A program made the position numbers and the translations under genes. From assembly GCA_964020155.1 (NCBI GenBank), contig OZ026547.1:4337095-4401094 (forward strand): a DNA stretch of 64,000 nucleotides, read 5' to 3'. Origin of the DNA: Chondrilla cf. caribensis (lineage: Eukaryota; Porifera; Demospongiae; Chondrillida; Chondrillidae). The notes under the pieces are model-generated. The model searched no databases. It had not been told where the DNA came from and worked only from the letters and a program-made list of their open reading frames with translations. Within the stretch, counting starts at the first letter, position 1. Each line of letters begins with the position of its first letter. This document shows, piece by piece, positions 1 to 10,631 of the stretch.

Positions 1-100
1 TCTTAACCTGCAGGGACATAGATGATTACATAAACAGTTGTAACATTCCTGTGGATAGGAATTAAACTTGCTACCTGTGAGTACTCGGCAGGAAATTAGC
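1..100. repeat. Left edge of the ~5 kb duplicon (copy 1)
   Basis: The first ~70 bases match 50,176-50,245 closely; the match resumes at about 1,350 (50,446 onward). The bases between are occupied by small hairpin elements in this copy and by a GT microsatellite in the other copy. The duplicon may extend left of the window. Confidence 0.75.
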
Positions 101-140
101 AAACATGTATATATTCACTACACTATGATACAAATATAAA

Positions 141-198
141 CAAGTAATTCGAGTTCAAAAACTCGTGGGGCTGCCGCCCCCCGCACTCGAATTACTTG
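141..198. repeat. Inverted repeat, hairpin-type element end
   Basis: Thirteen-base arms (CAAGTAATTCGAG and its complement) enclose a GC-rich loop. The surrounding 100-480 stretch has no coding signal and looks like a small non-autonomous DNA element. Confidence 0.5.
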
Positions 199-427
199 GC
201 GTCTTCCTTAGATTCAGAATAACCTTCGCTGAGGTTATTACGTTCAACGGAGCTTCAGCGCACGAATTCTAGCCCTATTTCTAATTATCGTCGTTCGAAA
301 TCGGCCATCTTGTTTTCGCGCAATATAAATTATAATATAAATTCATTGTTACTGTTACGCGTAGGAATACATATTATATATATATCAGACGAGCGTAACA
401 TACCGGAAGTTGAAATGAAAACAATAT

Positions 428-450
428 AGGGGCTGCCGCAGGCAGCCCCT
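428..450. repeat. GC-rich perfect hairpin
   Basis: Ten-base arms AGGGGCTGCC / GGCAGCCCCT around the loop GCA, in AT-rich DNA. The same GGGGCTGCC word occurs at about 168, so both probably belong to one inserted element. Confidence 0.5.
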
Positions 451-492
451 AAAAATACACCTATGTAAATGTATAATATATGTGTATATACG

Positions 493-579
493 TACTTGTA
501 TCCCGGTTGAGGGGTAGATCAAAAGAAAAACGGCGTACATAAGCCACGTAGCACAGGTCAGTGATACAGCACAGGTCAC
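493..579. mobile_element. Half copy of a dispersed MITE family
   Basis: This stretch matches the right arm of the complete inverted-repeat element at 8,457-8,684. Further diverged pieces lie near 3,268-3,330, 30,002-30,130 and 51,738-51,800. Confidence 0.55.
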
Positions 580-726
580 CATACAGGATTTATTGTTAGG
601 ATTAATTACGTGAGAACAAGGCAGGAAATTAGTAAACACATTTCTATTGCATATAATATGTTGTATTGGACTATGCGCATATTTGCTGTATAAATTTTCT
701 ATCAATCACCACACCAGGATAGAAGG

Positions 727-847
727 TAGTTATATCCTGCCTAGGTGTGCTGCAGCAGATAAAGTGCTAACAGAATGCCGAGCTTCGCCCTCGGTAATCA
801 ATTAGCACTATATATCTGCTACAGCACACCTAGGCAGGATATAACTA
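727..847. mobile_element. Hairpin MITE with ~45-base arms
   Basis: The arms start with TAGTTATATCCTGCCTAGG and end with its complement, with a few mismatches around a loop of about 30 bases. It is non-coding. A MITE or foldback element fits best; a small-RNA hairpin is an alternative. Confidence 0.65.
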
Positions 848-896
848 TTTCATATATTATTATGTGAGTGCAATTTTTCCTTTCTCGTAAATATCA

Positions 897-1254
897 CAGT
901 AGAGGTGCACTGACATAGGATCCAGCCAAATACCGATAACGGATGAAAAGTACTGATATAGGCCAATAGTTACAGCTGATCCCATACTTTGTTCACAAGA
1001 TGGGTAGTATAGGAGTTGCTGGATTTACTCCCATGAGAAGACATAAATACTGCCAGGATTATAAATAATGAAATCAGAGTCCAAATTTGGTGACTTCAAA
1101 GTCACCCAAATGAGTGATCTTGTCTTGGTCATTCTCATAATATCGTACTAAACTCAAATGAAAATGACCAAAGCATGACAATATCGATATTAAAGAACAC
1201 CGGCTGAAAAGCCGATAACTGATAGGCCGATACCATATCAGTGCAACCCTATAG
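897..1254. mobile_element. Possible hAT-like MITE (imperfect terminal repeats)
   Basis: The left end (GTGCACTGACATAGG) and the complement of the right end (GTTGCACTGATATGG) are alike, with subterminal CCGATAAC/GGCCGATA words typical of small hAT-derived elements. No clear target duplication is seen. The stretch is absent from the paralogous place at 50.2-50.45 kb, consistent with insertion. Confidence 0.35.
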
Positions 1255-1351
1255 CTAAGTGAGTGGATATGTATGTGGAATAATAATATGGTAAAGGGAT
1301 TCAATGCATTGGGTAGTAGAGGGGTCCCACCATTGAGGTGGTCTATGTGTT

Positions 1352-1618
1352 CTACTTGATATAAATAATTTTATGAACAATTGAGCCAGCAAGGTGTGAG
1401 CTGCAGTCTATGGTTGATGTCTGACTCACTGTGGTTATTCCCAGTGCGGTAGTGATGGGTAGCACTCTCATGACTACGTCTCCAGATAACAACACATTCC
1501 TTTGCAGAATAGTCAGAGATAGAGACTCAACTGTACTGTTCACTCCAGATATGAACACATGTTCACCGAGGTCCAGTGGTACATTGGACTGATGGCTACT
1601 ATTGAGCACTGACTTCAT
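1352..1618 (-). CDS. Putative exon of unknown gene (duplicon copy 1)
   Basis: An open frame of 88 codons follows a plausible 3' splice site (TTTATTTAG just before ATGAAGTCAG on the minus strand). The paralog at 50,480-50,711 keeps about 70 codons open with mostly single-residue changes, including the stretch HVFISGVNSTVESLSL. That conservation hints at an exon, perhaps of an extracellular protein given NSS and NST glycosylation sites. I do not recognise the family. No donor or neighbouring exon could be assigned, so it may be a relic. Confidence 0.3.
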   Translation of the reverse strand: MKSVLNSSHQSNVPLDLGEHVFISGVNSTVESLSLTILQRNVLLSGDVVMRVLPITTALGITTVSQTSTIDCSSHLAGSIVHKIIYIK

Positions 1619-2007
1619 CTAAATAAACACACAGGCAGTCTTACGCACCTATTATGTGACAATGCATGAATTGACATGCATGTGAATACATGTACACACC
1701 TAATTATGTACTTAGAGATGCACATCTAGCAAACACGTAGGTGATGAGTGTCCAGGGATAGGCTATAATTCACATCATTTTATATTAAACCTATCCTATC
1801 ATCCAGTAGCCATAATAATATTCCTATTTCAAGAGAGTAATTAGGATTAACGTACATTGTCCAAAACTTGAAAATCTGTTAACTATAACTCTTAAAACTG
1901 TCCCACTATTCTTTGTGAACTCCATTTTGTACATTAGCTGTCCCTCCCTGTAGGCCTGATAGTGGACACCTATGTATGTTAAATATCAGGGAACATGCAT
2001 GCATAAA

Positions 2008-2182
<175 letters not shown>

Positions 2183-2399
2183 TATTAGTAGCAAGTTCAT
2201 CACAACATTTAGAAGACACCTCAACCTTATTCCCCCCTGTAAATGGTTGTTAGAAATTGTGATAATGGAAAAATGGCAGAGAAGATGGTGAAATTGTTAA
2301 AACTGTCCCAATATTCTTTGTAAACTCCATTTTGTACATTAGCTATCCCTCCCTGCAGGCCTGATAGTGGACCTTATGTATGCAAATATCAGGCTACAT

Positions 2400-2410
2400 G
2401 CACACACACA

Positions 2411-2473
<63 letters not shown>
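2400..2473. repeat. (CA)n microsatellite
   Basis: About 70 bases of CA repeats with one CATA interruption. Confidence 0.97.
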
Positions 2474-2474
<1 letters not shown>

Positions 2475-2989
2475 AGTGACTGTACTAACAAACGCTGTTC
2501 TAATTGTTGCTATTCTTCTTTCTACATGTAAACAAAGTAAAGAAAATAAGATTGTAACAACGATTTCGAAATCAGACATAAATGATTATCAATAGGATAC
2601 CACTACACCGTATTGTATTCCTAAATTATACATATTATACAGACATAATATATAGCAGTTTTCCCTAACACACGTAGCTACTAGCAGACTCAAGCACCTA
2701 ACCTGACCGCACACAAATACAAATGCTACCACGTGCACACTCGACTAACTCACAGACGAATAACAAGTGCAAGTTCAAGAAACAAGTGATTTTAGAAAAA
2801 TGGCTACTGCTAGTCTTGTAGAGGAACTGGTGTGTGTGTGAACGTCTATGTTTTCCACCATCATATTAGAAGAAGAGTGCTTTGATGCAGTATCATTTAC
2901 ACGTAAGAAACAGCACTCACTGAGACCCGAACGACTGTTCAATTCCTAACTTCTTTTAATTAATCCGCGCGCAACACATTTTTCCCGCC

Positions 2990-3205
2990 ATGAGGCGCTG
3001 GTCCTGTTCGAGCTGCTTGTCTGCGTTTAGCAAGTATAACAGATACGAATACCTCGACAAAGACTATCGACTTTGTTGGAACTGTACCTTTGATGATTTC
3101 GGAGACCCTTTTCTCTTTGCCGTCATAGTCAACACCACAGGATGGGTCGGGTTCGGGCTGTCTCCAGATGGTAGCGTGACTAAATTGGACGTCGACATTG
3201 GCTGA
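2990..3205 (+). pseudogene. DOMON-domain exon fragment (copy 1)
   Basis: The 71-codon frame reads from ATG through YRLCWNCTFDD, then AVIVNTTGWVGFGLSPDGSV and DVDIG. This fits the start of a DOMON domain as in dopamine beta-hydroxylase/MOXD-like proteins: an L-W strand, then TTGWVGFGhSP, then a D-hhIG motif. In that family IG is followed by W; here a TGA stands at exactly that place, so the frame ends inside the domain. After TGA the frame stays open for about 11 codons to AAT|GTGAGC, a good splice donor, which suggests a TGG-to-TGA change in a former exon. The copy at 51,456 has the same TGA, so the lesion, if it is one, is older than the duplication. No other exons are visible. Confidence 0.5.
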
Positions 3206-3541
3206 CAAGTAGATCCACGGAACATCTTCTTTAATGTGAGCTGCTCGTATGCACATTGATAATATTGTACTTGCATCCTGGTTGACAAGTAGAATAGAGT
3301 AAAAACTGTGCATGCATAAGCCATGTAGCTTCCAAATGTAAGATCTCATGTCTATAGTCATTTCGTTGCCATGTATTTAACGTGGATTGCCATTTTACTG
3401 GGTCTGGCACCACGACCCTACTATCCATAGTGTATGCCAGTATTATACATACTAATAGGAAATCTACTACTTCCGACTAACATGTGTATTCCGGTCTATT
3501 ATCTATGCTCATCAAGATGTTATACATGGAACACACATGCA

Positions 3542-3598
<57 letters not shown>

Positions 3599-5289
3599 GT
3601 ACTATAGGATTGACTTGGACAAAGTTACTCGCCTGGCGCCCATTTTAATCACATGATCAGTATGGAACAGCACATGCGCAATACCATACTGCAGTTCCGT
3701 TGGTGGAAGAACTTATAACTCCACCCCTTGTAAAATGCTCCTGCAATTTCATTGGTTCAACTTTTTTGACCCAATCCCCACCGCGTGCTTAGGTCCGCTA
3801 TTTCCTTTTTCAGCCGCTCTTAGATGTGTTTGCTCAAGTTTCTTAGACATGTAATTCTTAATGATCTCTATAATATGTATATTGTGTATGTATTGATGAT
3901 CATCCTCAAATGCCACAAAATGTTGCTTATTATAATGCATATGTCTATCAAGATGGTACTCGCAGCTATCTGTATATTGTATGCATTTATTGTATTTAAT
4001 TTCCATTTTCATTTATCTACCACATCCATATCCATTGGACCCTAGGTATAGTGTCAGTTCTGTGTGTATCTTTATTGAGGCATACAAATGGTATGGTAGA
4101 ATAAAATATCCCAACAGAGCTCCTTAATCCACCATACCATGCATGGTACTATAGATTATCAAAAATTTACTGACTGAGTTTGTGTTCATTTAATTTACTG
4201 TAATTTTGCTATATTTGATTACTCTACATGCTCAAGTGTATAATAATGTTAACACTTCCTAACATTTCATGACACAAACATCCAATTCACTGGAATATCG
4301 TTATATATGTAATATTATATGCCACTGGGTTGTTGTTATGTTCTGATGTGATGATGCTCCTTCTACATTAGATGCCTCAGTACCTTGGTTCCTGCGCAAT
4401 TTTGCCGAGCTGGACATATGCTCAACTCGTATTCTGCCCTATGGAGATGATATGGACCCGGATACTCTTGTAAGTTTACAGTAATAAATGCATGAGAACT
4501 GAATCCAGCATAATTCTCTTGTAATACATAATGCATGGTGTGAATTTATAGTTCGGGCAGAAGATGGATAAGCTCCCAACTTCACCCATAATATTATGTA
4601 TGGTGATGTATTCTGTTGAGATGCAGTTCTGTTAGCGTGAAAGTGAATAAAGAGGGTCCCTACTTTGTATATGTCCAACAAATATACAAGCATGAATTTT
4701 TTGATATTGATAGTTTTGATAGATTCCGTATAGCTTGTGTACACAGACATTCAGAAGTATTTGTAGAAAGGAAATCCACTGTTCATTCAAGCCTTGGGGA
4801 TATAAGGATAAAATGGTGGTATAGCCTGGGAATGATTGGTAGGTGAGCATGACCCCAAATGCAGCACAAATAAAAACTGAGTGTGCACGTACATGCATGT
4901 ATAGTTGAATGCATGTGTTATATAGAAAGAAAAGAATTAATACATACCAGTTATGATACCACTGGTCATTAGAGACATTTGATGATACAATTCTCTCCCT
5001 GGTGTCTGGTATTATAGTGAAATATATGCACAATCTTCTATATCAATCGGAAGTAATAACAGCATTTTAGACTGAATATATCGTGCTATATATATATATA
5101 TATATTTGGCCATAGATCATATTCATAGTTCTATACCATGGTGTGGAAGATCTATGACAACCATTGCACAGCAAAATCGAACGTCATTTAAATGGCTGCC
5201 GAATACGATCTAAATCTTGTTCTTCGTTCACCTTGAATCGGACTGTCTCATTCGACTGTCTTGTACCTTCGTAGTAGAGGTTTGCTGCC
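3206..5289. other. Non-coding duplicon flank; no gene seen
   Basis: 3,206-4,060 matches 51,672-52,560, including a CA microsatellite at 3,546-3,598. About 4,080-4,860 is extra relative to the other copy; inside it, 4,770-4,870 matches 15,113-15,200 and 18,478-18,560. 4,930-5,289 is the repeated leader of the MASLLRS-type exon. Open frames here are short and not conserved. Confidence 0.55.
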
Positions 5290-5331
5290 ATGGCGTCACT
5301 TCTGAGGTCTCTTCTCCACGGAAGCCATCAG
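5290..5331 (+). CDS. Repeated putative first exon, copy 1 (14 codons)
   Basis: ATG plus 13 codons (MASLLRSLLHGSHQ) end in CAG|GTAAGA, a strong splice donor. Four other copies (15,624; 18,971; 52,994; 57,678) keep the ATG, frame and donor with a few changes. An arginine-containing, acid-free start is compatible with a mitochondrial presequence. No following exon was found. It may be the relic 5' end of a gene carried by the duplicons, or a non-coding leader. Confidence 0.3.
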
Positions 5332-5818
5332 GTAAGACTTACTCAACAAGTTGATGTTGCCTCATCCGAAATTCGCTCGGATACTCTACGGCCCAGAAAA
5401 TTGGACCAAATCGCTGATGTTATTAATGGTGCTATTTTACTAGCATGTTCGGTAGATAGATCAATGCGACACAAGTTGTTGGAGTATATTTCCTCAAAAT
5501 CTCCCGCCTACCTTCAGTTGCCTCATCCGAAATTCGCTCGGATACGTGCACGGTAATTGGACCAAATCACTGATGTTGACAATGTTGTTATTTTAGATAG
5601 ATTATGGTAGATCGATCAATGCGACATCGTCTTTGTCATTGTCTCTTTTGTACCTACGGTAACACGGAGGAATAGAGTTCTTCTGACGTTATCGTCGTAT
5701 CGTGCCTCAATTTATTACGAGTTCACCTCACGATTCCCTCCTCGAACGTGCGATTCAATAGACCCAGGTTCTACTCAACAATTTAGTACTGTAGAATGTT
5801 GGCACCTCACACACACAC

Positions 5819-5875
<57 letters not shown>

Positions 5876-6218
5876 CGCACGCACGTGCCCTTTAACTGTC
5901 ATCTGATAGTGAGTGCAGTCAGTAAAGAGCTGGTGGCATCATGCGATAGTCACATGACTAATGTATATGTTTGATAGGTGTCATATGACAGTCACATAAC
6001 CAATATACATATACAATTATTATTAATCACACTGTAGTAGAAGTAGTATAATTAGTTATACACTAAAATTAATATTCCTTCATCCCATCACGCATAGCGA
6101 TAAGATTGTAATTTAAAGTAAATATTACTATTGTAGCATCAATCATGTTTACAATCTAACTGAGTGTTCATGACCTAGTGAATTGTATGTGTTTCTCAAG
6201 TTCCTGGTTCTCACACTA
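5332..6218. other. Duplicon spacer with CA microsatellite; no gene
   Basis: It matches 15,666-16,388, 19,013-19,942 and 53,036-53,831. It holds a CA tract at 5,811-5,871, CATGTGAC-type palindromes near 5,940-6,000, and a conserved block around GCATAGCGATAAGATT (about 6,090-6,110) which, on the minus strand, lies downstream of the FReD stop. Confidence 0.6.
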
Positions 6219-7134
6219 CTAGTGAGTATAATGTTGTTTGATGTGTGAGTCTCTGGAACAAAGCTTCATTTCACTACACTTGAGATATCTGCAGAATGTT
6301 CTCCAATGCAACATGTAACTATTGGTGTAGTATGGCCTGTTCAGTACTGAGCAGTAGCAGTCATTGTACCACCATCCTACATCGTGGTAGTCAGCACAGT
6401 TTCCTCCGCTAACACTATGTTTATTACTGTTATCATTATCCCTGTCATGTGTTGAGAATGGCATACCATCATTGTTATTAGATGACACACAAGCCCTCAT
6501 TCCATCACCAGCTGTTCCACTGTATGCTCCAAGATCTAGTCTGTAATTGTTGGCAGCATTGTGAACAGCAATGGAGCTGTGGATGGCATATTTGTGTATT
6601 CTTTAGTAGTCGGTCGTGTCAATTCTCAACTCGGCAGCACAAACCTGAATGTTAAGCAGTTGATCTTCTTCAATCCTAACCAATGTTCATACTGTAGATC
6701 TCCAAATTCTTCTTCTTAATCGGTCCAGTTGCGATTGAAGTCCAATTGAGCATGTCTTCTTCTCTGGAACACGATCCATTGTCCATTTTTCATGTCACAA
6801 AATACTTTGAATGGTTTGGTATTGGGACAGTTTGGTGCAATAGTGTAGACTCCATCTTGAGTACATCCTCTCTGATAGACCTCCTTACAGTCACGAGGTA
6901 TGGTATCCCCAGATGGTGTACCTGAGAATGAAGTGAATACACTAACCTGAACAGTACATGTAGTTGTTGCATGATATTCCTAGTCTGTAGTCCTAGTAGC
7001 TATCTATCCCAGTGTCCTAGTGTGTAGTGTATAATAGTATGATTGAACTCACATTGTGCATTTGTGGTGTGTGTTCCAGCTAGGATGAATCCAATAGTGA
7101 GGATGACTGGTGTGAGTAAATTCTCCATTGTCAT
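6219..7134 (-). pseudogene. FReD copy A1, pseudogene
   Basis: The two-exon plan of its paralogs is kept: exon 1 at 7,053-7,134 (signal peptide MTMENLLTPVILTIGF...) and the domain exon at 6,219-6,921. Against A3 the domain exon has several lesions. A TAA replaces the Tyr codon before EEGFGDPQ (about 6,718). One base is lost in the Cys-Leu-Thr-Phe-Ser segment (about 6,645). A TAA replaces Lys in TDYKGIH (about 6,603). The normal stop after RSRD is changed to TCA, extending the frame to HIKQHYTH. The last third still reads as a FReD, with STHDRDND and GWWYNDCYCSVLN. No functional protein is expected. Confidence 0.88.
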
Positions 7135-7249
7135 CTTGTGTCAGTAGTTGAAGTAACTGCAGTGACCTCCAATGCAGGTTGATATCTTGTCCACTTGTTG
7201 TCTTTCTCCCTTTGAGCTGTTAGTGTTGTTGTAGGTGGTCTTTTCTCTT

Positions 7250-7258
7250 CTTTTATAG
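7250..7258 (-). promoter_or_regulatory. TATA box of A1
   Basis: CTATAAAAG on the minus strand, about 120 bases before the start codon, at the place conserved in A2, A3, A4 and B2. Confidence 0.7.
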
Positions 7259-7259
7259 A

Positions 7260-8456
7260 CCAACCCCTGCAGAAGTTTGTGTGGCCATACAGGTCATAAG
7301 AAGGCCATATTTGGTCAAAATGGCATGTTTTCTCCTTTTATGGTCATCTCTCACTGTCCTCAGTAGTTACAGGGCTATTCATAGACCTTGGAGCATTATG
7401 TCCTAATATGGTACTATGCTCTGTGTTGTGATGTCTGTACGTATGTAAACTCCATGTCTTTGTCAAAATATTATTGTATGCCCTTGTAATATGAAAGTGG
7501 ATCATCTTGAGCTACACCTCATGTGATTTCAAATGGATTTAAATTCTTCACCATATTAAAATTGCAGCTATGTTTTAAAAGAACATGATTGGTCACACTC
7601 AGTCATGTGACCTAACAAAGCTGCAAGTGCAGTGTATAAACATGATTGCTACCACTTGTTTAACAGTTTTACCTTCAAATTCCTATGTTTGACGGTTGTA
7701 ACATGGTTGTATATTTCATGTGGACTATCTCATTGCATGTCTTTTACTCTTTGTTACATGTGTAGAGATTCAAGTGTTTCCTGTTTGTTACATGTTGTAC
7801 AGATATGGGTATTTCCTGTTTGTTACATGTTGTACAGATATAGGGGTTTCCTGTTTGTTACATGTTGTACAGATCTAAGTGTTTCCTGTTTATATTTGTT
7901 ATACAGACCTGAGTGTTTGGAGTGAAGCTTCACAAGACACCCAACGTTCTCTTTTGCAACATTCCAGGGAGTTGTTGGAGTGTATGTGCACATGTGTCCA
8001 CAAGCTGTTCATGTATGCATGTACATATGTATGTATGTCTGTATGTTTTATATAGAATGTATGTATATACAATACATATCAGAGTACATATGTGTGTATG
8101 TCTGTGTGTGTTATATAGTAAGTACGTATGTATAAATTACATGCGGTACATATCGAATTACATGCGTTTGTACGTATATCTGTATAAGTTGTACTCTATG
8201 TATGTATGTATACATTATATTCAGTGTATTTCAAATTATATTATATTTATATAAATACACAAACACTATACACACAAGATATATATTATACATCTTGTGT
8301 GTACAATGTATGTGTTATATAGTATGACATAGATATCCTGGTGTGCGTAGTGAACGATAGACACCTTATACAACATATTATATGGGATAGAAATGTGTTT
8401 ACCAATAATCTCCCTTGTTCTCATGTAATTAATCCTAACAAAGAAACCTGTCTGGT
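7260..8456. other. Intergenic; 35-base tandem repeat
   Basis: No gene seen. 7,742-7,920 has four 35-base units containing TTTCCTGTTTGTTACATG, spaced exactly 35 bases at 7,777, 7,812, 7,847 and 7,882. 7,625-8,340 as a whole matches 29,270-29,930, marking the start of a duplicated WDFY3-like segment. Confidence 0.6.
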
Positions 8457-8684
8457 GACCTGTACTGTATCACTGACCTGTGCTACATGGCCTATGTACG
8501 TACGCACAGTTTTCTTTTGATCTACCCCTCAACCAAGATACAAGTATTTATGTATGTGTATAGGTAACACTGTAATCAGCCAATGTGCTACAGCAACAGT
8601 ACTTGTATCCTGGCTGAGGGGTAGATCAAAGGTAACATGTGTATACATAAGCCATGTAGCACAGGTCAGTAATACAGCACAGGT
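8457..8684. mobile_element. Complete MITE with ~70-base terminal inverted repeats
   Basis: The left arm (CACTGACCTGTGCTACATGG, then the complement of GGGGTAGATCAAA) and the right arm match with few differences. It is non-coding. Partial family members lie at 493-579 and 30,002-30,130. Confidence 0.7.
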
Positions 8685-8943
8685 CTGTATGTTTAACTTT
8701 TATACAGTGTGTATTGAATTAGTGAATTCTCGTTAAACTGCCGCTGCTCTATCCTCTAAACCTTTTAATCTGCCACAATTTTCCAGTACCAATAATATAT
8801 TGTACAAGTACCAATGAATATTATCCAGTTAATCCACCATATTCTTTGAGAACAAATTGTGGCGGATTAGCGGGAATTCACTGTTATGTTTGCATATATC
8901 TGTGTGTCTGTGTGTCTTATGTACTTGTGTGTGGTTTTGTTAG

Positions 8944-9100
8944 GAATGAATGCAGGAATGCCAAGATGATGACCGAGATGGGTTTGGTGTCTACAATGCT
9001 CCACCATCTGCAAGATGCCGACCAGAAGGAGAAGAGCAAGAAGGACATTTGTGATACTTTGGCTCTGTTGTTTAGGTGTTGTTTGAATGAGAAAGATTTG

Positions 9101-9166
<66 letters not shown>

Positions 9167-10044
9167 ATGCATGCATGTGTGTACATGTGCATGTGTTTGG
9201 TGTGTGTGTTCGTGTACATGTGCATGTGCATGTGTAGTGTATGGTGTGGTGTGTGTACGTGTGCTTGTTTGCACACATGTTATGTTTATGTGTAATTCTG
9301 AATACCATACATATGCAACATGGTATAACATAGTATAACATAGTATAACATAGTATTCCACATTATGTACATCTCTGATGATTTACCAGCTTCAAGCCAT
9401 GACTGTTGCCTCCTACCTCATCAGAATGGTGCAGTACACACAGTACTTCATACATCTCCAGGTTTGAGGATTATTGTGCATACATAGCTGCATGTTTCTT
9501 GTATAAGTTCATGTTGAATTGGAAATGTGTATGTTGTATTTTATGCAAAAGCTAGAATGAGATACAATATAATATAAATAATGGAAAATCATCAATGTGA
9601 AAAACTACAAAGGATCCTTCAAATTGCCTTTTGTCCTGTATCAAATGTTCTTATCGTATATACTCTTTATCAAATGTTTTTTTTCAGGACTTGGTAGTAT
9701 AGTGTGTACAAACCAAACAAAGCTGAAGAAGTGGTTTATGTTGAAGCAATTTATCTCAAGGGTGTTCGTCAGAAAGAGTTTCTACTGTCTCTTTCCGGCA
9801 TATGAATAATTATTATAGTGATGTCAGTTTTATATTCAATGTCTGTATCTACTGTATACATTCTTGCATTGGTATTTCTTATTCTTGTTCTCATAGGACG
9901 ACCGTTTTGACAGAGCTGATAAAGCATTCAATAGCAAATGAAATGGCTTGGAGGTCAGCTTCGGGCTAGGACATAAATGACATCCAAGAAGTGATCCCTG
10001 AGTTCTTCCAGACTCCCTCATCAACAGCAACATGTTTGCGTTCA
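8944..10044 (+). pseudogene. WDFY3-like (BEACH) gene fragment, copy I
   Basis: Three decayed exons match copy II at 30.4-33.3 kb. 8,944-9,102 reads RNECRNAKMMTEMGLVSTML...LFRCCLNEKDLR between a 3' splice site and GTGTGT. 9,396-9,461 reads AMTVASYLIRM...YTQYFIHLQ, a BEACH-domain segment, and ends CAG|GTTTGA. 9,897-10,044 starts DDRFDRADKAF and then loses frame; TGA and TAG follow, and the EFYYLP motif is damaged to EFFQTP. The exon encoding LDLTNPKTFRDLSKP in copy II is missing. The BEACH matches rest on remembered WDFY3 motifs; assigning the first exon to the region before BEACH is inference. Confidence 0.6.
9102..9166. repeat. (GT)n microsatellite
   Basis: About 65 bases of GT directly after the exon end at 9,102; a GT-rich tail runs to about 9,290. 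Confidence 0.95.
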
Positions 10045-10631
10045 GTGAGTTGTGGAGTGAGTTGGAGTATCTATATAACAGATCAGCTTCCCTCCACAGC
10101 TGTTTTGTTGAGCAACTGTGCAATGGAAGTCTCATACCTGGCCAATGGTTTTCATATTTACACATTAACTTTTGATTTGATGAACAACACAAAAACATGC
10201 AAACACAAACATGTCTTTCACACTTTCCTGCATGATAGCGTGTTAGTGCAGTATAGAGCTGGCTGTTGAAGGTCATGTGACAGTCACATGACTAATGTAT
10301 ATGTTTGTTGGATAATGAGAATGTGACAGTCACATGACCAATATATATTTATAAGTCACACTGTTGTAGAAGCATGTATAATTGGACATCCAATTAGTTT
10401 CCTTAATAGGATATAACTAAAATTTGAATTTTAAGTGGATAATTAATTAATGACCAAATAATTTTTCATCCCATCATGCATAGCGATAAGATTTAAATTT
10501 GAAGTGAATATTATTATTGTAGCATCAATCATGTTTACAATCTAACTGAGTGTTCATGACCTAGTGAATTGTATGTGTTTCTCAAGTTCCTAGTTCACAC
10601 ACTACTAGTGAGTATAATGTTGTTTGATGTG
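10045..10631. other. 3' flank of A2 with palindromic E-box repeats
   Basis: No gene seen. A near-perfect 21-base palindrome built from GTCATGTGAC and GTCACATGAC lies at 10,272-10,292 and a partial one near 10,323. 10,455-10,631 is the conserved block downstream of FReD A stops (GCATAGCGATAAGATT). Confidence 0.55.

Noticed and set aside
2960..3361. Minus-strand 133-codon frame over the DOMON exon (also 51,408-51,827)
   Set aside because: It is the antisense of the DOMON frame and shows no domain of its own.
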